Part shown: one piece after another, positions 26,467 to 34,336 of the stretch
How the letters are laid out: the number at the start of each line of letters is the position of its first letter
How positions within the stretch are numbered: the stretch's first letter is position 1
From: Granulibacter bethesdensis
Lineage (GTDB): Bacteria > Pseudomonadota > Alphaproteobacteria > Acetobacterales > Acetobacteraceae
Assembly (NCBI RefSeq): GCF_001889525.1
Contig: NZ_CP018192.1
Span: 1,090,501-1,154,500, forward strand
Direction of reading: 5' to 3'
Length of the DNA stretch: 64,000 nucleotides
Program-made: the position numbers and the translations under genes
The notes under the pieces: generated by a model
Seen by the model: the letters and a program-made list of their open reading frames with translations, nothing else
Databases searched by the model: none
What the model was told of the DNA's origin: nothing

Positions 26467-28272
26467 TTATTCCCCGTACGGAATCCCATCCCGCCGCGGA
26501 TCGGCCGCTCCTGTCAGATGCCCGTCTGCTTTTTTGATAATCATGGAGAGACCTGAATTGAGCCTTATGATCGCAGGATGATGACCATACTGGAGCAGGC
26601 GATCAGCCAATAAGGCGGCTTCAGTCCCTGCTTCCAGATCGGCTTTCAGACCTGTTGTGCCGATGTGGGGAGCCGAGACGGCCTGGGCAGGAGACAGGTT
26701 CCATCGCATGGACAGTAGCATGGCCTGACTGACATAGCTGATAATGTGGCCACCTCCGGGCGATCCGGCAATCATGTCGAGCTTTCCATTCTGATCCAGG
26801 ACAATGATTGGTGCCATGCTGCTGCGTGGTCTTTTGCCCGGCTGAACCCGGTTGGCAACAGCCTTACCTGCCTCTTCAGGCAAAAATGCGAAATCGGTCA
26901 GCTCATCGTTCAGGATAAATCCATCGACCAGAAGCTTGGAGCCAAATGCGTCCTGCACCGTGGTCGTCATGGACACTGCATTGCCATGCGAATCCACGAT
27001 GCTGATATGACTGGTGCCGTGCTCCGGTTTTGGTGGTTGTGCCCCCTGTGCAGGGGGCAGTTCGGGCATGGACCAGGATGGGTTACCGGCCTCTACTGTG
27101 GAGGTCGCATGGCGGGGATGAATCATTCTGGCTCTTTGCCGAAGATAGGCCGGGTCGAGAAGACCGCGGAGCGGTATCTTTACGAAATCAGGATCAGCCA
27201 GAAACAGGTTGCGATCTGCAAAGGCCAGGTGTTCGGCCTGAATGATCAGATCGGCCGCTTCGGCGCTGTCGGGGCGCAGATGCCGCAGATCGAAACCCTC
27301 CAGCATGGAGAGTATCTGCAAGACGGCGACGCCTCCGGAGGAAGGCGGTCCCATGCTGCACACTGTCCGCATTTTGACAGGCATGCACAGGGCCGGGCGC
27401 TGACGGGGTTGATAGGAGGCCAGATCATCCATCGTCATGGTCCCGGAGGCCGGGCTTCGCCGGATCGCTGCCACAATGTCGGTGGCGATCCGACCGGTCA
27501 GCAAGGCATCTGCCCCTTTCTCGGCAACGCTCCGCATCGTTTCTGCCAGAGGGGGATTTTTTAATATGTAGCCCGGCTCAGGAACTGAGCCATTGGGCAG
27601 GAAATAAGTCCTTGCGGCTTCCTGTACCATCAAGTTGCTCTGTTCTTCCCGGATTTCCCGGCTCATCAGCGCAGAAACCGGAAAACCGTTTTCCGCCTGG
27701 GTGATGGTGCTGGTAAACAAGTCCTTCCAGAGCAGATGCCCATGCAGCCTGTGCGCAGCTTCGAGCATTCTCAGCGCACCGGGCACTCCGACGGCGCGCC
27801 CTCCGATTCCGGCGCTGTCCAGCGGGAGTGGTCTGCCGGTCGCATCCTGAAAAATGGTGGGGGGGATGGCGGCAGGGGCGGTCTCCCGTCCATCCCAGCT
27901 GGTAACCTGCCGGGTGGCCGCATCATAGTACAGCAGGAAGGCGCCTCCACCCAGACCGGAAGACTGAGGCTCCACCAGTGACAACATCGCCTGTGCGGTA
28001 ACCGCGGCATCAATGGCATTCCCCCCTGCTTTCAGCACATCCAGTGCTGCCCGGCTGGCGAACGGGTTGGCCGTTACCACCATCATATGGGCGGCGGTTA
28101 CATCCTGGGCCAGCGTAGGAAACGGATGAGGGGTGGAGGGCCGATGTGCGGGTGTCTCGGCGGCGAGGGAAAAAGGCATTATGACAGTCGCACAGAACGC
28201 GAGCCGTGCCAGGCTTCGTTTTGTGAAAAACAGCCTGTCCCATGCTTGCCGCAGTTTCCGTGTGACTGTCAT
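26467..28272 (-). CDS. ggt: Gamma-glutamyltranspeptidase precursor
   Basis: This 601-residue Ntn-hydrolase cleaves the gamma-glutamyl bond of glutathione in the periplasm. A signal peptide covers about the first 38 residues (basic start, then ARLAFCATVIMPFSLAAE). The self-cleavage site and new N-terminal threonine are in PEHGTSHISIVDSHGNAV, and the substrate loops GGGAFLLYYD, PGALRMLE and AGSPGGGHIISYVSQAM are present. Processing should give large and small subunits. The start is only 15 bases from the start of yraN on the other strand. A weak AT-rich hairpin lies just after the stop (26448-26464). Confidence 0.95.
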   Translation of the reverse strand: MTVTRKLRQAWDRLFFTKRSLARLAFCATVIMPFSLAAETPAHRPSTPHPFPTLAQDVTAAHMMVVTANPFASRAALDVLKAGGNAIDAAVTAQAMLSLVEPQSSGLGGGAFLLYYDAATRQVTSWDGRETAPAAIPPTIFQDATGRPLPLDSAGIGGRAVGVPGALRMLEAAHRLHGHLLWKDLFTSTITQAENGFPVSALMSREIREEQSNLMVQEAARTYFLPNGSVPEPGYILKNPPLAETMRSVAEKGADALLTGRIATDIVAAIRRSPASGTMTMDDLASYQPRQRPALCMPVKMRTVCSMGPPSSGGVAVLQILSMLEGFDLRHLRPDSAEAADLIIQAEHLAFADRNLFLADPDFVKIPLRGLLDPAYLRQRARMIHPRHATSTVEAGNPSWSMPELPPAQGAQPPKPEHGTSHISIVDSHGNAVSMTTTVQDAFGSKLLVDGFILNDELTDFAFLPEEAGKAVANRVQPGKRPRSSMAPIIVLDQNGKLDMIAGSPGGGHIISYVSQAMLLSMRWNLSPAQAVSAPHIGTTGLKADLEAGTEAALLADRLLQYGHHPAIIRLNSGLSMIIKKADGHLTGAADPRRDGIPYGE

Positions 28273-28287
28273 GATCGAGCATTGCCA

Positions 28288-28764
28288 ATGAACAAAAAGA
28301 AAGATGACCGTGGTGGTCTGTCATTACCTTCTGACAGAGTATTTTGCAGCTTACATGAAAATGACAGCATCTGGCAGCATGATAACAAGACCCTCCGTGG
28401 CGGTAAGGCCAGCCGTGATGGCATAGAGGCAGAGCGTATCGCTGCACAGGCACTGGAAGCAGATGGCTGGCAGATTTTAGGCCGGCGGCTGCGTACATCC
28501 GCAGGCGAGATCGATATTCTTGCTGAGAGGGACGGATTGCTGGTGGTTGTCGAGGTGAAATACCGGCCAACCCTGAGCGAGGCAGCCCATGCGCTAGGCC
28601 CACGCCAGCGCAAACGCCTGATTGCCGCCGCCTCGTATGTGCTGGCACAAAATCCGGAATATGGTACGGAAGGCGTGAGATTCGACGTTATTGTGGTTGA
28701 TATGGCCGGGCAGGTGCGCAGGATTACTGATGCGTTCAGGCTGGAGGAGGAGGGGTGGCCTTAG
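28288..28764 (+). CDS. yraN: UPF0102 family protein YraN (predicted endonuclease-like)
   Basis: The product has 158 residues. The C-terminal 120 form the YraN domain with the nuclease-like core GEIDILAERDGLLVVVEVKYR (given as GEIDILAERD and VVVEVKYR), which has the D...ExK spacing of restriction-endonuclease-like folds. The first 38 residues are extra and polar. The frame is open upstream to 28087, but ATG 28288 avoids overlap with ggt. Its promoter must then lie inside the ggt coding region. The last four bases overlap the end of comM. The function is unknown; a role in DNA processing is often suggested. Confidence 0.82.
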   Translation: MNKKKDDRGGLSLPSDRVFCSLHENDSIWQHDNKTLRGGKASRDGIEAERIAAQALEADGWQILGRRLRTSAGEIDILAERDGLLVVVEVKYRPTLSEAAHALGPRQRKRLIAAASYVLAQNPEYGTEGVRFDVIVVDMAGQVRRITDAFRLEEEGWP

Positions 28765-30272
28765 CCACGCCATTGTCGGACGCGGAAATTCAGGGCTTCG
28801 GCTAGATGTAGGCGGGAAATGTCCGCTTCCTGTGCCAGGTCGGCGATTGTGCGGGCGACGCGGATCATGCGCGTCAAACCACGCGCCGATAATTTCAGGC
28901 GCAGGCTGGCCTGTTCTGCAAAAGCGGCTACCTCGGGGGACAGGGAAGGGTCTGCACCATTCTGCCGCTTGCCATACTGGAGGCGTGCGGCCCGAAACTG
29001 TCGTGCTGCCTCGATCCGTACCGCCACGGAGGCACTGTTTTCACCAGGCGGAGCCCGCATCAACTCTGTCGGAGTGGCGGGCTGTACGGTGACTACAATA
29101 TCCATACGATCCAGCAGCGGGCCGCTGATCCGGGCCTGATAGCCATCGCCGCAGGCGGGTGCGCGCACGCATTCACGATCCGGAGTGCCGAGATAGCCGC
29201 AGCGGCATGGATTCATGGCGGCAATGAGCTGAAACCGTGCGGGATAGGTAATATGTGCCGCAGCCCGAGCCACTGTTGCCTGTCCGGTTTCCATGGGCGT
29301 TCGAAGGGCTTCCAGCACCTGACGGGAAAATTCCGGGAATTCGTCCAGGAACAAGACGCCATGATGGGCAAGGGAGATTTCCCCCGGTTTGGCACGCGGC
29401 CCACCCCCGGCAATGGCCGCTTGGCTGGCACCATGATGCGGTTCACGGAAAGGGGGACGGGTGATCAGCCTGCCATCGCGCAGCATGCCTGCAATACTGT
29501 GAATCGTGCTGACATCCAGAATCTGCGATGGCGTGAGGGGCGGCAGTAAGCCGGGCAGACGGGCGGCGAGCATTGACTTACCTGCCCCAGGCGGCCCGAT
29601 CAGCAGAAGGTTATGCTGTCCGGCGGCGGCGATTTCGAGGGCCCGTCTGGCTGTCTCCATACCTTTGACATCGGCAAGGTCGGGGAGTGCCGATCCCCCC
29701 ACCTGACCAGCCGGTTCCGGTCGAGGCAGCGTCTGTGTGCCACGAAAATGATTGATGATGGCCAGCAGATTGGGTGCGGCAATGATGCGTTCCGCCCCGG
29801 ACCATGCGGCTTCTCCGCCCTGCCGTTCCGGGCATATCAGGCCGAGGCCGCATGCATGTGCGCCGATGGCTGCTGGCAGCACCCCGTTCACCGGTTGTAA
29901 GGCACCATCCAGTGAAAGCTCGCCAAGGCTGGTATATCCGGCACTATCGGAGGCTGGCAGGATATCCATTGCTGCCAGCACACCCAGTGCGATTGGCAGA
30001 TCGAAATGACTGCCTTCCTTAAGCAGATCGGCAGGCGCCAGATTGACCAGAATACGCCGTGGCGGCAGAGCCAGCCCCATGGAGGCAAGGGCTGCGCGTA
30101 CCCGCTCCCGTGCTTCTCCCACCGCTTTATCGGGCAGACCCACCACCTGAAAAGCAGGAAGGCCGGGAGAAATTTGTACCTGAATTTCCACAGGAATGGC
30201 AGTGACCCCGGCAAAGGCGAAGGAATGGGCGCGGACGACCTTGCTACCTTCACGATGGGGAGTCTGTGCCAT
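28761..30272 (-). CDS. comM: ComM/YifB-family Mg-chelatase-like AAA+ ATPase
   Basis: The 503 residues comprise an N-terminal ChlI-like domain (AHSFAFAGVTAIPVEIQVQI and GLPDKAVGEARERVRAA) and a central AAA+ module with Walker A LLIGPPGAGKSMLA and Walker B GVLFLDEFPEF. A small cysteine cluster follows in NPCRCGYLG/RECVRAPAC, then the C-terminal Mg-chelatase domain. Family members such as ComM are hexameric helicases that drive branch migration during natural transformation. Competence itself is not demonstrated here. It converges with yraN. Confidence 0.93.
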   Translation of the reverse strand: MAQTPHREGSKVVRAHSFAFAGVTAIPVEIQVQISPGLPAFQVVGLPDKAVGEARERVRAALASMGLALPPRRILVNLAPADLLKEGSHFDLPIALGVLAAMDILPASDSAGYTSLGELSLDGALQPVNGVLPAAIGAHACGLGLICPERQGGEAAWSGAERIIAAPNLLAIINHFRGTQTLPRPEPAGQVGGSALPDLADVKGMETARRALEIAAAGQHNLLLIGPPGAGKSMLAARLPGLLPPLTPSQILDVSTIHSIAGMLRDGRLITRPPFREPHHGASQAAIAGGGPRAKPGEISLAHHGVLFLDEFPEFSRQVLEALRTPMETGQATVARAAAHITYPARFQLIAAMNPCRCGYLGTPDRECVRAPACGDGYQARISGPLLDRMDIVVTVQPATPTELMRAPPGENSASVAVRIEAARQFRAARLQYGKRQNGADPSLSPEVAAFAEQASLRLKLSARGLTRMIRVARTIADLAQEADISRLHLAEALNFRVRQWRG

Positions 30273-30351
30273 TGAGATAACCGATTTCCAACCAAAACAG
30301 GCCTGACATGCTTTCTTCGATCAGGCAATTTATTCTTTTTACAGAACAATT

Positions 30352-30456
30352 ATGGCAGGAGAAAGATGAAGGATATCCCCTTAATCGGGCTATAAAGGGT
30401 GGCGGCTGAGGACTCATTTTTATGATAATTTGGCAAATCCTGTTTCTTCCTGCCAT
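30352..30456. repeat. Long inverted repeat in the comM / CNNM intergenic region
   Basis: ATGGCAGGAGAAA (30352-30364) and TTTCTTCCTGCCAT (30443-30456) are reverse complements apart from one bulged T, with 78 bases between. They lie in the 269-base gap between two divergent genes. No coding sequence is seen in the gap apart from a 9-codon frame with a good ribosome site at about 30366. This could be a large stem-loop in the leader of the downstream gene or the remnant of a small inverted-repeat element. Confidence 0.5.
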
Positions 30457-30541
30457 TGGTAATATCGCCAAAATCGGATGAAGCATTAAAAGAATGCCGG
30501 ATTAGAATGCTAGCCGCCTGATAAGGATATTTCCTCTCTTG

Positions 30542-31840
30542 ATGACCATTCTGGTTGAATTTCTGATTGTCCTGTTGCTGATTCTGCTGAACGGGTTATT
30601 TGCGATGGCGGAGCTGGCGCTGGTTTCGGCCCGTCGCGCCCGGCTGTCGGTCATGGAACAGAAAGGAATTCCCACCGCGACGCTGGCAAGGGAACTTGCG
30701 GAAGATCCCCATCGTTTTCTGCCGACCGTGCAGGTAGGGATTACGCTGGTGGCGATTCTGTCCGGCACGTTTGGCGGGGCGCGGATCGCTGATCATCTGG
30801 CCAGATATCTGGACATGATTCCGGTGCTGGCCCGTTTTTCCAATGATATTGCCCTGCTGATCGTGGTGGTTGTCATCACCTATTTGACCATGGTGCTGGG
30901 GGAGCTGGTACCGAAGCAGCTTGCCCTGCTGGGGCCGGAGCAGGTTGCAGTCAGGGTGGCCAGGCCGGTGGCGTGGCTGTCGAAGGTGACGGGGCCTGCG
31001 GTGTGGCTGTTAGGGTATTCATCCTCTGTAGTACTGAGCCTGTTCGGTCTGACCCGTTCTTCCCAACCGCAGGTGACGGAAGAAGAACTGAAAGCCCTGC
31101 TGGCGGAAGGCACGCAGGCAGGTGTGCTGGAAACCGAAGAGCGAGCCATGATCGAGCGTGTGCTGCGCCTCGCTGACAAACCCATCCGCGCTCTGATGAC
31201 GCCGCGAAACGAAATTGCCTGGATCGACCGGAGCGATACGGAGGCAGATATCATCGCCGCAGTGAAAGAAGCACCTCATTCCCGCCTGGTGGTCTGTGAG
31301 GGTTCGATCGACAATGTGGTGGGCGTGGTGCAGGCCAAGCATATACTCGATCGCCTTCTGGAGGGGCAGCCTTTGTCCATCGGTGCTTCCCTGCGTCAGC
31401 CGATGGTGGTGCCTGATACCGTAACAGCGCTGGGCGCGCTGGAAAGGCTGAAGAGCGATACTTTGGGTCTGGCGCTGGTCATGGATGAGTATGGCAGTTT
31501 CGAGGGGGTGGTCACTGCCGCCGATGTGCTGAAAGCCATTGTCGGTGAAGCCGGAGACAACACCGGAACATCCTCCCACACTCCTGATGCGCTGCCAGGT
31601 ACGATGGTTCTGGACGGGATGATGGCGGCGGATGAGCTGAAATCCCGTCTCTCCCTGCCGGAACTGCCTGCCGAGGGCAGCTATCACACGGCAGCCGGGC
31701 TGGTGCTGGCGATCTTGCGACGGGTGCCCAAAACCGGGGACCGGATCGCCTTTGCCGGCTGGACGTTCGAGGTGCTGGAGATGGATGGTCGCCGGGTCGC
31801 CCGGCTACGGGCCAGCCGCGATACGCTTGCTGAGGGATGA
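30542..31840 (+). CDS. CNNM/CorC-type membrane protein (DUF21, CBS pair, CorC-HlyC domain)
   Basis: The product has 432 residues. The N-terminal DUF21/CNNM membrane domain has three or four helices (FLIVLLLILLNGLFAMAELALV, here split as FLIVLLLILL and NGLFAMAELALVSARRARL, and later IALLIVVVVITYLTMVLGEL). It is followed by a CBS-pair domain (MTPRNEIAWIDR to MDEYGSFEGVVT) and a C-terminal CorC/HlyC domain (DRIAFAGWTFEVLEMDGRRV). Relatives export Mg2+ or Co2+, or are called hemolysins on weak grounds. ATG 30542 is preferred to the TTG at 30539. The leader contains a long inverted repeat. Confidence 0.88.
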   Translation: MTILVEFLIVLLLILLNGLFAMAELALVSARRARLSVMEQKGIPTATLARELAEDPHRFLPTVQVGITLVAILSGTFGGARIADHLARYLDMIPVLARFSNDIALLIVVVVITYLTMVLGELVPKQLALLGPEQVAVRVARPVAWLSKVTGPAVWLLGYSSSVVLSLFGLTRSSQPQVTEEELKALLAEGTQAGVLETEERAMIERVLRLADKPIRALMTPRNEIAWIDRSDTEADIIAAVKEAPHSRLVVCEGSIDNVVGVVQAKHILDRLLEGQPLSIGASLRQPMVVPDTVTALGALERLKSDTLGLALVMDEYGSFEGVVTAADVLKAIVGEAGDNTGTSSHTPDALPGTMVLDGMMAADELKSRLSLPELPAEGSYHTAAGLVLAILRRVPKTGDRIAFAGWTFEVLEMDGRRVARLRASRDTLAEG

Positions 31841-31986
31841 CGCTATCAGCCCTGTTGAGGGCAGGCATCCCCGCTGTTTCATCAATCTGAAGGGCATGCG
31901 GCAAAGCCAGCCGGGCTGCGCAGCACCTTATTACATAAGCCTCCGAGTGCTTACTTTCAGGAAGCACATCCAGCAGCTTCACGGTG

Positions 31987-32733
31987 TCAACAGGCTGAAG
32001 CGGTCTCCAACGCTGCTATCGTGACATCCAGAAGCCGATCGATCACATGCGGTTCCTGTGCGCCTGCAATGGCATGATGATGGTCGAACACAAAACAGGG
32101 AACCCCGGTGATGCCGAGCCGATGAGCCTGTACCGTGGCAAGCTGAATTTCGCTGCGCCCTTCTAGGCCGCGCAGATAGGTCAGGGCATCGGTCCGGCTG
32201 AATCCGGCCTCGGAAGCGATACGTGCCAGTTCATCCAGATCCCCAATATCCCGCCCCTCGGTGAAGCAGGCGGCAAAGAGGCGTTCTACCATGCCTCCGG
32301 TGGTATCGGCAGGACGGGCGGAAAATGACGTGTTGAAATTACTCAGACCGGCACTGCTATGGGAGAGGTGATAAGCCGTGGCCTGCTTCGCGACCCATCT
32401 CACCAGCCGATGGGCATCAAAACTGGATGGCAAGGTGTTGATCAGGTCAAAGCGAAAACTGATTCCTTCCCGACGCCCCAACTCGGTAATGGAGCGATGC
32501 AGCCGTTGCGTGCGGTCTTCTGTGCCTAATCTACGGACGATATGGTCGTCTCGTCCTGCGCTGCTGCGCTCCATGTCCGGATTGAGCAGGAAAGGCCTCC
32601 ACTCGATCACGGGGCTGATATCCGTTCGTCTGGCAAGGCATTCACGAAGTCGCCTGACACCCAGATAGCTCCAGGGACATATCAGATCGAACACGACGGC
32701 GATCGCCAGAAGTGCGCGGGGAGGGGCGAGCAT
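31987..32733 (-). CDS. DsbA-family FrnE-like oxidoreductase
   Basis: The 248 residues have a thioredoxin-like fold with helical insertion, as in FrnE and 2-hydroxychromene-2-carboxylate isomerase. The active-site region is VFDLICPWSYLGVRRL, with a single cysteine instead of CxxC, and the cis-proline segment is GITGVPCFVFD. A stretch of about 24 residues, YHLSHSSAGLSNFNTSFSAR onward, interrupts the region before MVERLFAACFTEGRDIGD where close relatives are usually continuous. ATG 32733 or GTG 32739 may start it. The partner or substrate is unknown. It diverges from glk. Confidence 0.8.
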   Translation of the reverse strand: MLAPPRALLAIAVVFDLICPWSYLGVRRLRECLARRTDISPVIEWRPFLLNPDMERSSAGRDDHIVRRLGTEDRTQRLHRSITELGRREGISFRFDLINTLPSSFDAHRLVRWVAKQATAYHLSHSSAGLSNFNTSFSARPADTTGGMVERLFAACFTEGRDIGDLDELARIASEAGFSRTDALTYLRGLEGRSEIQLATVQAHRLGITGVPCFVFDHHHAIAGAQEPHVIDRLLDVTIAALETASAC

Positions 32734-32892
32734 GTTCACAGGAGTGAGTGTAGCGCATTCCTTAGTGTGCTCAAAAGATATAATGCTCTCAGCAGATTGT
32801 TTTATATAAGATTTTTTAATAATCCGATGCTTGTTGTGCTGGCGTCAAAGCAGTCCGATACAGGGCGTTCTTCTAGCAGGATAGATCACATT

Positions 32893-33852
32893 ATGACCGA
32901 ATTTCCGCCTCGTCTGATTGGCGATATCGGGGGCACGAATGTCCGTTTCGCCCTGGCGATGGGGGACGGCGTTATTGTGCATGAACACAAGCTGCCTGTC
33001 GCGGAATTTGACAGTCTGGAACTGGCGGCCAGAACCTATTTGCAGGCGCGTGGTTCCCTCAGTCAGAAGGTGGAGGAAGCGGTTTTCGCCGTTGCGACAC
33101 CGGTGAAGGGCGATGAAATCGCCTTTACCAACAATCCCTGGCGTTTCTCGATTCGTTCAACTGAAGCGGCTCTGGGGCTGAAGAAGCTGGAAATCATTAA
33201 TGATTTCGTAGCTCAGGCGGCCTCCATCCGGGTAACGCCTGATGAGGAAATGACGATCATCAAATCAGGCCAGGTCATGGATCATCATCCCGCAGTGGTG
33301 ATTGGGCCGGGGACCGGTCTCGGTATGGCCTTCATCCTGCGCCGCAAGGATGGAGAAGAGATTTTAGCCAGTGAAGGCGGCCACTGCACCTTCAGCCCGC
33401 GTGATGAAATCCAGACCTTCATTCGCGATCAACTGGCGCGCGAATACGGCCATGTCTCGTCGGAGCGGCTGCTGTCCGGTCCGGGGTTGCTGGCTATGGC
33501 CAGAGCACTGGCGCAGCGTGCAGGAATTTCTCTGACGCTTGGAAAACCGGCTGATGTCACAAGGTTGGCCGAGCAGGAAGCCTGTCCTGTCTGCCGGGAA
33601 GCAATCAATGTTTTTTCTGCCGTGCTCGGCTCGGTGGCCGCGGATGCGGTGCTGAATTTAGTGGCTATTGGCGGGGTGTATCTGATTGGAAATGTCAGCA
33701 AAAGTCTGCGCGCTATGATGGATTTCGATGCGCTGATTGAGGCGTTTCTGGAAAAAGGACGGTTTCGTGCCCTGCTGGACGATGTACCGATCATGCAGGT
33801 GATGCGCTCCAACACAGGCCTTCTGGGGGCGTCGGCCTGGCGCGGGCGTTGA
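32893..33852 (+). CDS. glk: Glucokinase
   Basis: This 319-residue bacterial glucokinase of the Glk family (ATP-dependent, not ROK) phosphorylates glucose in the cytoplasm. The phosphate-1 site is LIGDIGGTNVRFALA, the glucose region is FTNNPWRFS with the catalytic Asp in IINDFVAQA, GPGTGLGMAF is the next phosphate loop, and the glucose-binding glutamate region is SEGGHCTFSPRDE. The frame is open upstream, but ATG 32893 gives the family N-terminus with AGGA about 12 bases upstream. It is monocistronic and divergent from the FrnE-like gene. Confidence 0.95.
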   Translation: MTEFPPRLIGDIGGTNVRFALAMGDGVIVHEHKLPVAEFDSLELAARTYLQARGSLSQKVEEAVFAVATPVKGDEIAFTNNPWRFSIRSTEAALGLKKLEIINDFVAQAASIRVTPDEEMTIIKSGQVMDHHPAVVIGPGTGLGMAFILRRKDGEEILASEGGHCTFSPRDEIQTFIRDQLAREYGHVSSERLLSGPGLLAMARALAQRAGISLTLGKPADVTRLAEQEACPVCREAINVFSAVLGSVAADAVLNLVAIGGVYLIGNVSKSLRAMMDFDALIEAFLEKGRFRALLDDVPIMQVMRSNTGLLGASAWRGR

Positions 33853-34012
33853 AATCACAGACTCGTTTCAGATGGAGTCGAGGCGCTGGGTAATTTTATT
33901 GCGTGTTATTGGGTCAGGACGAATGTCCCATGCGGAAACTCAATAATAAATGAAACGCAATGCATGCATGAATTTTTGATATTGAATGCCTCTCCTAAAT
34001 AGTCTCATGCTC

Positions 34013-34117
34013 CCCCTGTCGCTTCGTCCCGACCAGTGACGGAACAGGGGAAGGAATATTCCTTCCCCAGTTGCCACCGGGCAAACGGATGAGGTTCCAC
34101 CAAGGGAGTGCCATCCG
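34013..34117 (+). promoter_or_regulatory. Strongly structured 5' leader, candidate cis-regulatory RNA
   Basis: Four helices can be drawn in 105 bases just before the 58-codon gene. A: CCCCTGT (34013-34019) with ACAGGGG (34044-34050), extended by TTCGTC/GACGGA around a 9-base loop. B: a perfect 22-bp palindrome, GGGGAAGGAAT and its complement (34047-34068), which shares GGGG with helix A, so the two exclude each other. C: TTGCC-ACCG-GGCAA (34071-34084). D: CGGATG (34086-34091) with CATCCG (34112-34117), enclosing the ribosome site AGGGAG and ending at the start codon. I do not recognise a known riboswitch class. A DNA-level operator at B is the alternative. Confidence 0.55.
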
Positions 34118-34294
34118 ATGGCCATGCAGCTTTCTTCTTACGCTTCCGGTTTTATGCACACCCCCGTGCGCAGCAGTGTGACAGCGTCTTCTCCGGAACA
34201 GAAAGACGCGCTGAAGCAAGCTTTGCTGTTTGTTTTTGCAATTCAGACGCCGATATGGGCAGCTCTCTATTTGCTGTTCAGCGCTGGGTTATAA
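34118..34294 (+). CDS. Small membrane protein, 58 residues
   Basis: ATG 34118 is preceded by AGGGAG nine bases upstream, an excellent ribosome site. The product begins MAMQLSSYASGFMHTPVRSS, has a polar middle (SPEQKDALKQ) and ends in one probable membrane helix, LLFVFAIQTPIWAALYLLFS, followed by AGL and the stop at 34292-34294. I do not recognise the family. It lies alone between glk and the converging NiCoT gene, after a 265-base non-coding stretch whose last 105 bases form the structured leader. The strong ribosome site, good hydrophobic segment and conspicuous leader argue that it is real. Confidence 0.6.
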   Translation: MAMQLSSYASGFMHTPVRSSVTASSPEQKDALKQALLFVFAIQTPIWAALYLLFSAGL

Positions 34295-34336
34295 GAGAGA
34301 GGAAGACTTATCTTCTCCCCTCTTCCACCAGAACTT

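Noticed and set aside
33853-34117. Cobalamin or Ni/Co riboswitch for the neighbouring NiCoT transporter
   Set aside because: The transporter is on the opposite strand and converges with this region, and no B12-box sequence is present.
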